Source: Klebsormidium nitens
Lineage: Eukaryota; Streptophyta; Klebsormidiophyceae; Klebsormidiales; Klebsormidiaceae
Reading direction: 5' to 3'
DNA: 64,000 nucleotides
Assembly: GCA_000708835.1 (NCBI GenBank)
Contig: DF237201.1
Coordinates: 57,308 to 121,307 of the forward strand
Positions 45,600-59,038 of this stretch are shown here, piece after piece (position 1 is the stretch's first letter; every line of letters starts with the position of its first letter). The position numbers and the translations under genes are program-made. Below the pieces are notes generated by a model that did not search any database, was not told where the DNA came from, and was given only the letters and a program-made list of their open reading frames with translations.

Positions 45600-48500
45600 T
45601 GGACCGCGCAGGCCTGCTCTTTCCTTTATTGTTGGAGCAGCTGCGGTCCGTCCTTTAAGCCTTTTTACCCGAGTCCTTGACAGAAAAGTCGATTATCGTT
45701 GGCCCGGGTCGCATTGGTAACTGACATGTGCTGCTTTATCAGAAAGAAATTTCGAAAGTTGCCCGCAAACGACCCTCAAACTGGAGGCGTGAACTGAGCG
45801 CGTCGACTACTCATGAGAGTCAGAAATGCACGACGTGGGAGCTTTCTAAAGCGTCTTCACCTTTTAGGCCCAGGCATTGGCACTCGAATTGGGGACTCAC
45901 CGTCTGAGACGCTTGATCATCTTTCTCAGTTCAAATACAACGAAAAGAGAGTGTTCTTTAAAGCGGACGTGTTCGTGCGTAGAGCTGTCCCTTTTCTGAA
46001 GCGATCTGAGCGTTGCGCGCGCGGCGCGTTCCGGCGATAGTTGTCTAATGGAGAGGCATGTAGCGCTATGAGGTCTCCCTGTTCTGCACCTTCCCTTGCG
46101 TTCCACGCATCATCGACTGGTTTGACCTCATTGCATGCCACGTGGCCTTGAATATCAAAGCTTTGGGGCAACCCTGTTCAGCGCATGCGTGCTGATCTAA
46201 GTTTTGAACGCCCCGATGAGCCGCGTTGAACCTTGATATTCTTTGCCGTCCTGGGTTTGACTTGATAGCCCAGATGGGGATTCTCTCGCGCTTGCTCATC
46301 AGCGAGGCTTTGGGTCGCTTTTTGATTTCCTAGCTGCCGTAGCGGCCAGTCTTATGAATCTCTTTTGAAACATTATACGGTGGGCAGATTCTTGGCTTCG
46401 AAGGTCGGAATACGCTGGACGGTTCACGCTGCATTTGGTTGCCATGCCAAGAATAGCTTTTCTTGCAAGCCGACTTGTTTACACCATTATCGCGGTCCCC
46501 TTACGAGTGAAGGCCCGCTTTTCAGCCAGCCAAAAAGCAGAGCATTTCGCATCCTGCTGGCACGCGTAATTTATCGGACCGAAACTGTCTTTCACGACAT
46601 CTCATGAGGTTGGTAAGATTTACCCGGCTGCACAACTTGTGCGCGCCCTCGTATGCCTTTTGATCTAAGAACAGTTGGGCTGTTGATCTGTTGGGCTGTT
46701 GGGCTGTCTTCGATTGCGTTCTGATTCCTGCACAGCATACGCGAACGGCGCCCGCATAATTTCTTTTGGAGACGTACACGCCTGGTACGGATCAACATCA
46801 GAAGGTCGCTCACATCACAACCAACACTTTCGCTGCGGCCTCGAAAGGTTAGGAAATCTGACCACGGCGAATCTTTTCAATGACGCCCCGGCGTTGACAA
46901 CCGATGCCACGGACCTCGACTCTGTCGCAAGGTTTCTTTGGTCTGTGTTATCTTTCCTCCCCTCTGCAGGTCTGAACTATTTCGACGTCCTATAATCGCA
47001 CAGTACAAGGTTTTGAAGCATGAGTCTGTTCCGGGTTTTCTTGGGGCCTTTTTCGGATACTTACCGTTATGAGAAGGATGCAGGAACTACCGTGCGCTGC
47101 TCTCATCAAAGCGGCATGCGGTAAGCTCTGGCAACAGAGGAATGGCGGTGAAGAAAAGCCCAGAAATCCCGCATGCAGCGGGAAGAGCAATTCGTGGGGA
47201 GTTTCTGACGCTAAGCACTTACATTTCGGAACCATGAGCGGCAATAGAGAGCTATCCGACGAACGGAAAGATTCAATCTGCCTTTTCTTTTGAAACGGAT
47301 GAACGACTCAAGTGACAGAATGGCGTCCAAGCGCAGCTGGCTTGATCGGACACCAGCTCCGATGCAGTGGTTAGAGGACGTTGAGCCGTAGTGGACGCCC
47401 GTAGCCCCGCTAATCCGCTCTCGTGCTTTATAAGCTAGCGGGTTTTGGGCTTTTCCTGATCATGGCACTTAATTCTGAGCAGTTTGGCAAGTGGCCACGA
47501 TCTTATTGCACCGCCCTAAATATACGTCAGGCTCAGGACGCAAGGACCGTGGTTCAGGAAGTTTGAACCATCCGTAATGGATGCACGTTCTCAATGGAAT
47601 AGCTCGTAATCTCGCCGTGTGTCTGGACATTATTTGCGTCCTCAGCGGATTATGGCTTGTTGAGGTGGAGGGGCCCGATGTCAGGGTGAAAAAGACCGGG
47701 GCTTATAAGTCACGGAAAGTAAACGTCGTTCTGAAGCTGGCCGGATCCGCTCTCGTCTTATGTACGCAGCTCTCTTAGACGCTGGACGATCGCTGTTGTT
47801 AATGGTAGCTGCAGGTTGATTGGCCATGATCTGAGTCGCCAGAAAAAGTGGCCTCCTCTCAAAGTATGAGAGCGTAGCTTTCAGAGCGGCTCGTGAAGCC
47901 ATTTGAGGAAGCATTTACTCTTTGTCTGCCTAGTATGCTGGGTCTCTACTCACCAGCTTGTGCAACAAGCACCTTACGAAGTGACGCGGCCCATTCAAAG
48001 CTGTCCTACGAAAATTCCTTTGAGCGTTTGCACCACGAGAGAATGGATCTGGTCAAAATGCAAAGAATCTTGACGATCGGATTAACAGGACTTCCCGCAG
48101 ACTTGCCAGTGTGCAAAGCGGTGTGTGCGAATGTACGTTGGTCCAGCCGTCGACAGCTTCTTTCAGGGCTCCGTGAATATTCTTTGGCAATGATGGTCCG
48201 ATTTGACACACTTCGAGCAAAATGATGCTGTCAAGTCCAACGCTGTCAGCGGCTCAAAAGCCAAAAGACGCCACCTGGTCACTAGATGCTGCTACGTGCG
48301 ACAAAATCTTGGAGAACGTGCTCTTTCTGTCTCGAGAGTTTGAAAACTAAGGTTCACGACGCGCCCCACTGGGGAGGAGAGGACGCGTCTTATTGGGTAG
48401 GCGAGGTTGCTCTTCATACGACTCCTCAAGAAGGCGAGCTTGAGGCCTTCAGGGGTGGATGGTTACCCGCTGCGCGTAACTTACAGCCCCGCTTGACAGC

Positions 48501-49270
48501 AGACTACCCGCCCGCTCCATCTATACTGAAGCAATACTGATGCGCGCGCATTAAAATTGCGGACGGATCTGGAACGCTTATTCAACAGTAGCATGAGAGG
48601 TGCCGTTCTGTTGGATTTCTGCACGCCAGTTTCGACCTGGAGTGGGATGTCGCCAGAAAGAGCGCCGCAAACGGCGCCAGTGGTCCTCTTGTAGTGTGCA
48701 GCCCGTTAGATTATACCTTCACGGTATTCGAAGATTGTCGCACTAGTTAAGCAGTGAGATCTTTTGTCCAGCAATAACATCCATCCACTTTTATGCTAGT
48801 ACCATAATACAATGTTGAAATAGGTCGTCAGGCATGAAATTCGCTGGCCTGTAATGAAACCCGACCTGAATCTGAGCAGGCAACTTGTCATGGTGTATTT
48901 CAACACTGACACAGATGTCTCTACCGGGCATCTCGAGCTGCAACTTGCTGCTCTACGGTACATCTTCCGTGACTGTAGGTGCCTCACTTCTGAACGTGCG
49001 CGTTTCCGCGCTCGTACCTAATCCCGTCTGGTGGGTCGGTCTCTTCTAAAACGGCCCCATTTATACCGTTACATGAGATGAAGGTTGATTGATCGACTAT
49101 GAAAATGGATTTCTAAATTGCTGTAATCTGAACCCGTTCGGCAGAGAAGCTGCTATGGATTCTGGCTCTTGCCTGAGAAAACGGCCAGCAACGTCATCCT
49201 GGATAGTTCTGACGCCGTTTTAATACTCATAGATGATGTTCTCGTGGTTTGCCCGTCTTAAACAGCTGGG
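45600..49270 (+). repeat. 4.3-4.9-kb tandem duplication (F), copy 1
   Basis: Four anchors align in order with 49.88-54.25 kb: CTTGACAGA...GCTGCTTTATC...GTTGCCCGCA (45675-45770 with 49935-50010); GTCAGGCTC.GGACGCAAGG (47527 with 52273); TTTGGCAATGATGG (48182 with 53104); and ACCGGGCATCTCGAGCT (48924 with 53851), followed by TGCCTGAGAAAA / TGCCTGAGCAAA. No frame is shared by the copies. Confidence 0.75.
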
Positions 49271-49879
49271 CGAAGATTAATATACAGTGAAATCAACCTT
49301 CGACACTCAAAACGTCATCGAGACGTTGTCTTGAAAGTTCTCCCGGTGCTAGAAGCGCAACTTTCGGAAGTAAACGGAACGCTTCTCATCGGAGTGGTTC
49401 TTCTTCCAATCAAGTGCCTTCAAGCTGCACGTCTGGCTATATGCGCTTGAAAACCCTTTCCGCCTCGAGAAAAGAGGTATTGAGAAGTTGCGGGTTCCTC
49501 CTTGTGAAGGAGAGTTAAGTATGTATCGGATAGTGGCATCTTGGGACAGAAAGAATATCTCCGACCGGGTTTCTTCCAGTCTCCCGACCAAAGTCTCCTG
49601 CATAGCTGGGGCGCGCGGCGCGCTCCCTCAACTGTTGATGCATCAAGTTCAGTGAGACCACGTGAAAAGACTTTTGTCCATGTCATTATCAGTCAAGAAA
49701 AGCGGAGCCGTGACGCTACAAAACACCATTTCGCGAGCTGACGCAATGCATAGTTCCGACTTCAGATGCCATTCAGCTATCATGCAATGCGCGCGCACGG
49801 GCGGGCGCGGGCGGGAGTGGCGCGGGGGCCGGGAGCGCGCGCGCGCCACGCGCGGCACCGGCTGTTTCGCTGTCCTCTT
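49271..49879. other. Junction of the F tandem with a GC-rich patch
   Basis: No gene is seen. It contains the GC-rich patch at 49789-49861 and a GCGCGCGGCGCGC run near 49612. Confidence 0.4.
49789..49861. repeat. GC-rich simple-sequence patch
   Basis: About 70 bases are almost entirely G and C, with GGGCGGGCGCGGGCGGG-like and GCGCGCGC motifs. A smaller relative, GCGCGCGGGCGCGCGCGCGAGCG, lies at 56054-56076. Confidence 0.85.
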
Positions 49880-52800
49880 TACTGAACAGGACAGCAAACC
49901 TCTGCAATACATCTTTTGAGCTTTTATCCCCAGCTCTTGACAGACAGGTTCGTGAATGATTTGGAGCGATCTGCTGCTTTATCCGAAAAGTACAACAGTT
50001 GCCCGCACATGAGATTATTGAGGAGGCGTCCCACGATCAGAGCGCAAGCAAGCATCGAGGGTCGTCAGGCGGTGTCCAACGAGGTGCTTAGTCTCACTTC
50101 TTTACTCACGAGGCATCCTGTTCTGACGCACCAAATTCAAGTGCTCTATCAGATTCCGTCAAATCTTCTTTCATATCCCGTGACATTCGGACCAAAGTCT
50201 TCATCAAGGAGCGATCTGCGAGTTTCTCCGCGCCCGGCGCCAGAGTGACCAACTTCCAAACGTGGAAGCGATTCGAGTCCTCTTGAATTCTGCGCTGTCC
50301 TTTTCTTCGCGCGCAGTTCTAGCTCTAGCAGAGGGGCGCGTCCGTGTAACACGTGGCCATGATGTACTGTTTTATCTCGTTTAACCTGGTTTCGAATCTG
50401 AAACCTCCAGGAGAAACTATAGTATGAATGCTCGCCCAATCTGGCGTTTGGGCTCGGGCCTGTTGCTGCTGCTGACTGCCCAGATCATAAACATGACCGT
50501 TCGATCTGGAAGGTTTCACATGCACGGACGAATCAGAAGGGCCACTGAATCTGGCGGCGACTGGACGCTAGTCAACAAACAGCCCAATCCTTCTTCTGAA
50601 AAGAAATTCCGAAGAGGCTGCATTTCTGTTCAAGTCTTCAAGTACACCTGACAAAAAGCTGGTTCCAAGCCACTTGTGCGCTCTTTGAGCAAGGACGGCA
50701 ATCTGTAACGCATTCTTTGCAGTCACGAGCAATGGGAAAACGGGTGACGCAGTCCAACTTACCAGGGGCTTAGAATATATATTCCAAATCATTGTCCCCG
50801 GTGCCAGGAATATACACAAGCGATAGTGGCTATATTCCCGGGCCAACGCAAACGTACCTGGGGAAAGCTTTTCGAGTGGTATTCTTCACTCGAGAAAGAT
50901 TTTACGTTTGGAAGAATTGAATCACATTAAGTGGCAATGACGAGTGCTGTCATATTGGGTCCTTTGACAAGCTCAGTACTTGATAGCATGGTCGGAGCTT
51001 GGTTGACTCGCCGCAACGTGACATCGGTCCAACCGGCTGGCTACTTTGTGCACAATCTGCCCGTTTAGAACGTACCGCAATCCGGACGAAGCACGTCAAA
51101 TACCTTGAAAACCATCACGAAGCCATGTTTGTAGCACAATTGATCACATAGGTTGCTTTCGCCTACTAGCGCCGGTCAGTGCTGTACTTCGAGATGTGCT
51201 TCGTTGGTAGCTCTCGCTGATCATATCAAGCGCTCGCAAACGAGCGGCCCTGCTTTAGAGCCCGGTTTCATTCCCGAACCACCTTGTCTTCCGCTAGGCT
51301 TTCTTGCATCGACGATTTTTCTCTTCTGACCCTTATTCCCTTTCGAACCATCTTCGAAAAGCTTTGAAGCGTGATTTGCTATGAATTCAAAAGCGGACTT
51401 ATATGTGCATGTGCAAATCCTCCTGCAGCGGACGCTTTTCGAAGGAGGTATTGTCTTACAGAGGCGGGTAAAAACTGACATCAAACCAGCAAAGATTGCA
51501 ACTACTCTGAGCCAGACTTCTTTGTCAAGCTCAGGACTGATCATCGGCGAAATTCTCCTGAAGCTGGTCTGAATCTTGAATCGGCGCCCCTAAAGTGACC
51601 CGTGCAGGCAGCGCTCTCCAGTCCTTTGAGCGCGCCAATCATTGGGCTGCTTTTGATGAAGTTTCATATCCATTTTAAGCTTTGACCACGTTTTATCGAG
51701 AGTACTATTCCACATTTTTCAGATGTCGCGGCTTCGTTGACTCTGCACTTGCGAAGGTGAATCAACTTCGCTTGACAGCGCGCCGTCTTCACGTTCCTCG
51801 CGTTCTGTTGCGGCGACGTGTCGTGGCTACGGATACGTTGAGTGCTGACTCGAGTGGGCTGACAAGCTATGTGGTCTAATTGGCACAGAGCGCCAAAACG
51901 CTGAAAGGGGGACGTATTCCCTCGCAAAATTGCTCACAGAAACACTATTTGCCGCCCCGACGATATCGCGATTCGCACCCCAAAACCAAAGTATGGGAAG
52001 GACAATTCCGTCATACATCATAAGAAAGCCTTAGTTATATCTCACCCATATGTCTGCACGCCTTGAATGCCGCCCTATACGATTTCATATGTTTCCCGGA
52101 AAGTGGGCGGTTCTAGAGGAACCCCGCAGATTACGGGCGGCGCCGCTGACTTTAGACGTACTGACATTCAGCCTTACGGAACGGCTCTCATGTCTTTCAA
52201 GCTGTTGGGCTTTTGCGCACACTGCTTCCCCGAGCGATGAGAGCAAGATTGGCCATATCTCTTGGCACCACCTAGATTGTGCGTCAGGCTCCGGACGCAA
52301 GGCATGATGTTGGACGGAAGTCCTGAAGCCATCCGTTGATGCACCTCAACCTCAAATGAAGCTGCTCGTATTCTCGCCGATCGTAATTTGTCATATTAGT
52401 TTACTGAGGATCTTCATTTGATTTCGAGCTTGAGAGGCGCCCGGCCTCTCCTGCAAAGCTCTCTGCAGTCTCCCCGGCCATTTGACGACTATTCTATCTC
52501 TCAGAGCTTGCAGGTCAAAACCCCAACGTGTTGTACTGTCGGTAGCTGAACGTTTCCGCGAGTAGCGCCATTGCGAAGCAGACTTGACTCTGGTACGGGG
52601 ACCTTAAGCGTCCTCTTAAGCTGCGTCGAAGCACTTTTGTGATGTCGTTTTGAAGTTTAATGGGCACAGCATTTAGACGCTTGGACCGCAAAGCTGCGTG
52701 CCTGTGATACGCGAAGCGCATGTAGGTCTGGAAGTCGTCAGCATAACAACCCGAGTAGAATCGTGACCTGCTTCACTTCATCAAAAGGAGCATCAAGACG

Positions 52801-54250
52801 TCGTCAGATCTTCCGGCCAATCCTTACCAGCCTGCAAGGGTTAACGTTGCTGCCGAAACGCCCTACCATCTTGTCTTTCAGCTCGATCGGTACGCACAAA
52901 TCTTATTACAATACCTGTATTGCTTGATTGGTTTGAACATTTTGAAAATGTGACAACTCGAGCGTTGAGTGAGCTCAAGCATTGATCAAAGTAGTACTCG
53001 CTACCTTGGGCGTCGGGTCTTTTGCGGTACACCGGCAATGGCTTTGTAGGTTGAAAGTGTAGATCATGTGATCACCAGCAGCACAAACCATCTGCTTGCA
53101 AGAACCTGGCAATGATTTCCTCTGCATCTGGGCTTGAGCATCGTCCGAATTTAAAAGCTCGGACTTTCAACACGGTGATATTTCTGATGCCACAGCTATT
53201 CCAGTCGTTGCACTTCCTGTATGTATCTTTTGATCTGGCTCTCCACCCACAGTCGAGTTGTCCATATGAAAGAATCAATCCCTGTCCTGGCGCTTTACCC
53301 ATGTGGGCTCTGTTTGTTTCCGTATCAATTTAGTTTTTTGTCACCCCTCTCTGTATGTTCTATCTGACTAGCAGCGACTGATTCTTCACTGAATAGTCAC
53401 TCATGGCCTCTATTAGCTGCTCGCTGTGTCCAAGATCTGGCTGGGATGAGCATGTGGTTCAAAAATCAGCTCGTCGGCTGAAGCATGAAGGGGGGCCTTG
53501 CTGAAGCCGGTTTGAAGAAATTTGAAGGGCTCGTTTCTCCCTGATCATTTTGAGTGCTTGCAAACCGTAAATACGGAAAGGTGGTCACGTTTGACAAGAG
53601 TCTGACCAGAGCGCAGCATCAGATGACAAGGATTTTGTACATTGACCCGGCACTCGTTCCGCTCTATGTCACGGTGCATGATGTTGTGGAATTTCGCTCC
53701 CTAGTTTGCATCGGCACCACGGCATCAAAACAAGTCACGCAATTTTCTTGGGCATTCCCTGCTCTGCTGGCCACTGGGTGCCGGTGCCAACGTGAGCACA
53801 GATTTATGCAACATGTGTTGGTGTGATTTGCCACGGACAGACGAACCTCCACCGGGCATCTCGAGCTCTAGAGAAGTTTCGGCTTTCGGGCCGACGTACG
53901 TTTTCGTTTGTTGCGAGCGTTTGTGATGATCCGCGCAGACTGGCCCCTTTTAAGCCCCCACCTCTCGGTGGGTCGTTCGGGTAATTTGAGACGCCCTCTA
54001 CTACCCACTTAGCAACCCTATAAGTCAATTCCAATGCAATTGACGACTAGAAACGTTTGTTAGGATGTGTGAACGTTTGGCGAGGATGATACTTGACCTC
54101 TTGGCTCTTTGCCTGAGCAAAAAGTCACCCGTGCGGGTCGAGAAGAGTCTGACGCCGACGTATGGCCGTAAGTCGTTCTCATGTGAGGTCGATGCGATTC
54201 TTGTGCTCTGCCCGTCTCGGTCGGAATACTGTCTTAAGGATTGAAACTTT
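49880..54250 (+). repeat. 4.3-4.9-kb tandem duplication (F), copy 2
   Basis: Partner of 45600-49270. It also contains 50932-51600, which has its own second partner at 57219-57915. Cores lie at 50932 and 53107. Its last part, from CTCTTGGCTCTTTGCCTGAG near 54095 to CTGCCCGTCT near 54210, matches 49166-49257. Confidence 0.75.
50932..51600 (+). repeat. Repeat G, copy 1
   Basis: Starts with TGGCAATGACGAGTGCTGTCA and ends near CGGCGCCCCTAAAGTGACCCGTG. It aligns with 57219-57915 (offset about 6.3 kb). The best anchor is the run CCAGCAAAGATTGCAAC..CTGAGCCA.ACT.CTTT near 51487-51525. Confidence 0.75.
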
Positions 54251-57214
54251 TGGCGGTACTTTGGTGTGCACATTTTTTATTCTCATTATGCGCATACTGC
54301 CGTATGCGCGTACACAGCTGTCTATGAGCAAAACTTAAAACGTGCAGCCCACGTCAGATTTCTGTGGTCAACATGCAGCTTAGAGACAGGCTCACGTCCC
54401 CTCTCGGACAGCCGCAAGCGGGAAGCTTCATGCGTGACAGTGTCTGATTGGGCCAAGGCCGGTGGTTAAGGTATTAAAAATTGCACACCATGCATGGCCA
54501 CCGTCGGCCGTGACAGTTCTGAAGCACTTTGGGCAGCTTACGAAAGTGCTTAAGCTTCTGCCCTATGAAAAAACATGATGCTGCAGTTACGATCGATTGA
54601 TCTGACGATTCTTCATGTCAGGATTGTCTGTCAAAGGCATCCTTCCTTGTAAAGCGGATTGCAAATCTGTTTGGAACTTTCACCCTCTTTCGATGTACGA
54701 CGTGATTGATCCCAGCGGTAATGTTGATTTCCTTTTCCTGACCGCTTGTTCAAGTTTTTAGTAAAGGACTCCCGCTTACAAGCATCTCACCAAGAATTAC
54801 AAACAACAATTGGCCATGAATCGTACCTTCCCGCTTGAGACTTCCTTTCCAGCTATCTTGATTCTGATGCCTCTCAAAACTTCAATGACTGAAACTGCCG
54901 CCCAAAATAGTCGAGATTACCAACAACTGCCTGGAAACAAGTCTAGGAGAGGCTTGGACTGAGAGCGAGCGAAAACGGGGGGGCATTTGGGCGGTGTTCG
55001 AAAGTTTTCTTCTCTTTGGCCCCGACTGGGAGCTCGTGCGTCAGGACCCTATGACGCTCCCCTCGTTTCTATCTTGTCACCGATCTCGGAATTGAATCAC
55101 TCTTTATAAGGCACAGTCGTGTCCAAAAGCGCCCAGTGGCGCCAATACAACAGGTGATGAGATCCCTTCGCTCTACGCCGTCCACATTTTCCGCGCAAGT
55201 ACTCTAGAGGGGTCTATCTCCAGCAAAACTTGGCTACGATAATAGCATTGGAGCGAGCGGTTTCAGCACGCGCTGACAGCGATTGGGCCTCCAAGATGAG
55301 CCGGGCTGCACCTCATGTTTGCGTTCCCTGTTCTTCTTCTTTGCATTCCCAAGGGTTTGACTTTGAAAGACCTTTGGATTTTATAAGCGCTTGCGATCGT
55401 TTACTGTCGAGGCTGTCGGTCTCTTGCTGCCGACTACCTAGCCGCCGGAGCCTTGGCCACTCTTCTGGAAAAGTGCTCGGGGGCCTCCGTATGAAGACCC
55501 GATTTGCTTCCAAACATCGTTGCATCTGGTAGACGGGTTGCGCTACTTTCACGTGTTCCGTCGAGGCGGATGCGTTGCTATTAAGGCCCAATTGTTGGCA
55601 TTCTTTCGGCCCTTGCTTCAGGGCCTGCTAGACCAGCTGCAAAGCTGGCTTGACTCACCGACTTTGTCCGGCTGGTCGAGTTCGTTCAAAAGTGATGTGT
55701 CTTTCACGTTTACAGTCCCTCATTTGATAAGAGGCGGCTGTCTTTAAGTATTTGTACGCACCTTTGATGTCGTATGCACCACCTCGCCCATCCAATTGGA
55801 TGACTCAAGTAATCTACCAATTGCAAATAGGATCCTCCCTCCGACTGCACAGCTCGGGCCCTGTCACGCCTCTTGAATTCAGAGCCGTTTAATTCAGATT
55901 TCTGGGCTGTTGAGTTGTCGTGTTGCATGAATTACGGTTTAACTTGGTTCATAGCGCGCTGCATACGTTGGGCTCTCGCATATCTTCTCTCACATAGAAC
56001 TGCCAAGGCGCATTCATGATCTCCGGACGCTTCGCTCACCCCACAACCACCAAGCGCGCGGGCGCGCGCGCGAGCGCCTTTTGTAGATCAACATGTTTGA
56101 CCACAAGGACTCTTATGTATGACGCCTGGCCGTAAAAATGCTCGCTCTGTTGCGAGCGATTGTTCAATGCCTGTTGAATTCGTCCGCCTTACGTCAACAC
56201 GCACGATAAGTGCTCAGAATTCAATTTTGACTTCTCTTGAAGCCCTTGCATGACTCATCTGACTGGTTGCTTCCCTCTTTGGGGTTCCTCAGGCGCCGCC
56301 GGATGCAAGAAACCTTGGCAAAAATTACTGGGCAGTGAATGGAGGCCTGGCCAAAATCCGCAGGCGGAGTAGTAACATGGCCGTAGTTCTGATGCCAAGC
56401 TCTTATGAAGTGGACCCCCATTCACAGGGTCGAGCCGTACAATGTCAATTGCGGGAAGCATGCATGCCAGATGTTACGATGTCCTTGTGTGTTCCGTACA
56501 TGTATACGCCAGCGCGCTAGCGATGAATTTGGGTTTAGACATCAACTTGACAGACTTGAGCTGCACGCTGGTCAATGCTGACTTCAAGAAGAGGATGATC
56601 GTATTGACTGATCATCCTTTCGCTGTCCAGTACTAGTCTCAGAGAAAAGCCACACTCTAGCTACGACTACGGACGCACTCTTCATGAGCAGGTTCTAAGT
56701 TGCGAGTCTCGCCTTCCAGATTCGTTGTTTTGCTCCTCGCATCCATGTAAACTCATGATTCTGTCCGGTCGTGACGGTTTCAAAAAGGCGGGTCAGCATG
56801 CCGGATTGAACATACTGGCAGCGCCCAGAAGCCAATCTACTGTCAGCCATCTCTTCATCTGATCGAAGTTTCTCAAAGTCATATTGAAGTTTCGGATTTT
56901 CGAAGGTGGTGATGCACTCCGGTGTTTTGAAGTGATTTTACTATGCTGACTTTAAGCTTCGGCACTACCAGGACACGTTGTCAAAAGTCACGCAGTTCTG
57001 CATATAATGTCAGAGAGAAGACGGGTGCGCTTTAGAATGAACGTCCAGATGGCCTTTGTTCTTTCGAAGTCGTCATCAGCGGTGCTGAAGTACTAGCGAA
57101 TACAGAACAGACGGGTGTTACAATCTGATAGTCTCATTGGGATACGCTTTGCCCGCTGAGATTTCTGATACGCGACACTCTCTTTGAACGGAGCGTATCC
57201 CCATATTCCATGAT
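54251..57214. other. Gene-free stretch with a degraded C fragment
   Basis: No gene is recognised. 54380-54570 (CCGCAAGCGGGAAG..., then CCGTCGGCCGTGACAG..TGAAGCACTTTG) resembles 44690-44830 of tandem C. A GC-rich simple repeat lies at 56054-56076 and an inverted repeat AGGATGATC/GATCATCCT at 56592-56618. The remaining frames are short and overlapping. Confidence 0.45.
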
Positions 57215-57218
57215 GAAA

Positions 57219-57915
57219 TGGCAGTGACGAGTGTTATCAAACTGGGTTCGCCGACGAGCTCAACAGGCATGACAGGCGTTCTCGGAGCTACGCTAGATAA
57301 TTTTCAGGCCGCACTATGTCCTGCTCAATCTCAGGATCCGGTTGATCTCGCCAGTCCTTGAGGTTGGGGTCTGCTGAACTGTCCTAGAGCCCGGCCGGAA
57401 CTACTCCGCCTCCTTTCGTGCCACACCTCTTTTCGACGTGTCGATCTTCGCAGGCACGTCGAAGACTCCCCTACCTAGTTAATTCTTTTTTACGAATGAG
57501 TTCTGGACAACGATGATCGCTCGGGTTGCTTCCAACTAGCTCCGATCATTTTGTACTTGGGGACGGGTCAGTATCTTCTGGCCCGCACGTAAGCTTGCTA
57601 GTGATATCCTTTATATCAGTATCTTTTTTTCATGTCTCTTTTCGGCACCATCTAATTGATTCCCAGGTCCAAGTAACGGTCACTTCACCAGCCAAGTCCA
57701 CCAGAATACCAGGTGCATACGTTGCATCCCTTTTAGTCTTCTGCGATTCGATGTCGAAGCAAGTACCATAGTTAGAGATGGAGGGAAAGCTGACTTTCGG
57801 CCAGCAAAGATAGCAACCCTGAGCCAAACTACTTTTGCAGCTCAAGATAGCTTGTGTATGGTTCTTCTGAAGCTGGTATTGCAAAAGTGGGCGCCGTTTG
57901 GTTGACCCGTGACAA
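57219..57915 (+). repeat. Repeat G, copy 2
   Basis: Partner of 50932-51600. It starts with TGGCAGTGACGAGTGTTATCA and ends at GGGCGCCGTTTGGTTGACCCGTG. This is the last recognisable member of the right-hand repeat tract. The gene at 59039 begins 1.1 kb later. Confidence 0.75.
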
Positions 57916-59038
57916 CTCTAGGATCTCCCCTTGAGCGAGTCCGTAGGCAGCCTTCAGATTCCAGGGTTTCCATTGGGTCAAACGATTCGATTTCTTAGGT
58001 CGTAAAATTTTCATAAATGTCCAGTGGCACTGAGGTTGTGCGGTTACCATTTTTCCCGTAGTACTGTGGCACCTCCGATGAGAAATCGTACGTTGCTCCC
58101 TCTTGAGAGCGGGCGCGGGCCCGTGCCCAAATTCGTCGCAGCGTGGTCGCGACGTCTTAGCGCAAGCTCTCGTTGCAAAAAGCAGAAAGTTGGCTTTGAT
58201 CAGGGCCCGGTGATCCCGGGATCACCAACAAGACAGTAATATTTAGCGCGCCGAGCGACGGTACGGGGACGGTACTGGTTGCCAGAAATCTACATCAGCA
58301 GATGACCACGTGGTACCATCTCGGCGACCAAACACCATCAGTCTTTCCTTAGTGGTCGCTGAATGCGGATGCATCCGCCAACGTATTTAATTCCTTTCTA
58401 TTGTTAAATAGGATTGGTATAGACCTCGCTACGGGCCTCGCGAACGAGCCGCCGCTGCAACCTGGCTCCAACTTCTTTCCGCGCGCGCATGTTAACCCAG
58501 TCACCAAGTGGCCGTCGATAAAATTTTGATCCTCCAATCAACGGTTCATTTATATGCGGGTTCGTCGGTGATCAGTGACAAATATAACCGCTCTGGAGTC
58601 CATGCGCTTCCTTTGTGCAAGCTCAGAGCTAGGATAGGTCCTGGATAGGTCTCTAGGTATCCTCCAACACTTCCAGTACCTACTGTACCGCTGAAAAGCG
58701 CCCAACAGTCTAAAGAGTACTTCTCCGTTCAGGCTGGCAAGATATCTCTAAAGCCTTTTCAGTTCTCGCTAAAATGGCACGCGCTCACACTTGCCTGCAA
58801 AGATTCTTTAGGCAGGGCTGTCCAATGCAGCAAAGATCCAGAGGGGCCGAACAAATCAGAAGAGAAGAGCACTGGCACCTTTCTCTGGAAGGGCTGGCAG
58901 TAGTGAAACGCTTTGCAGCATTGGGAGAGCAGACTGTTCATGCTGCTAAGGCCAGGAAGGGCAGGAGAAGGGAGAATAAGCGCCAGACGCTAATAGGAAT
59001 CTGAGGCTGAGGGCGTCAGGAGAAGACAGCATTGCAAA
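57916..59038 (+). promoter_or_regulatory. Upstream region of the four-helix membrane protein gene
   Basis: No repeat match and no recognised gene. It presumably carries the promoter and 5' UTR of the gene at 59039. A 76-codon frame (58774-59004) ends 34 bases before that start codon; if transcribed it would act as an upstream ORF. I see no convincing TATA box. Confidence 0.35.

Noticed and set aside
47893-48225. 110-codon plus-strand frame
   Set aside because: It lies inside tandem F, its partner copy has no matching open frame, and no motif is recognised.
58774-59004. Separate small gene upstream of the membrane protein
   Set aside because: No known motif. Its position suggests 5' UTR or promoter; at most it is an upstream ORF.
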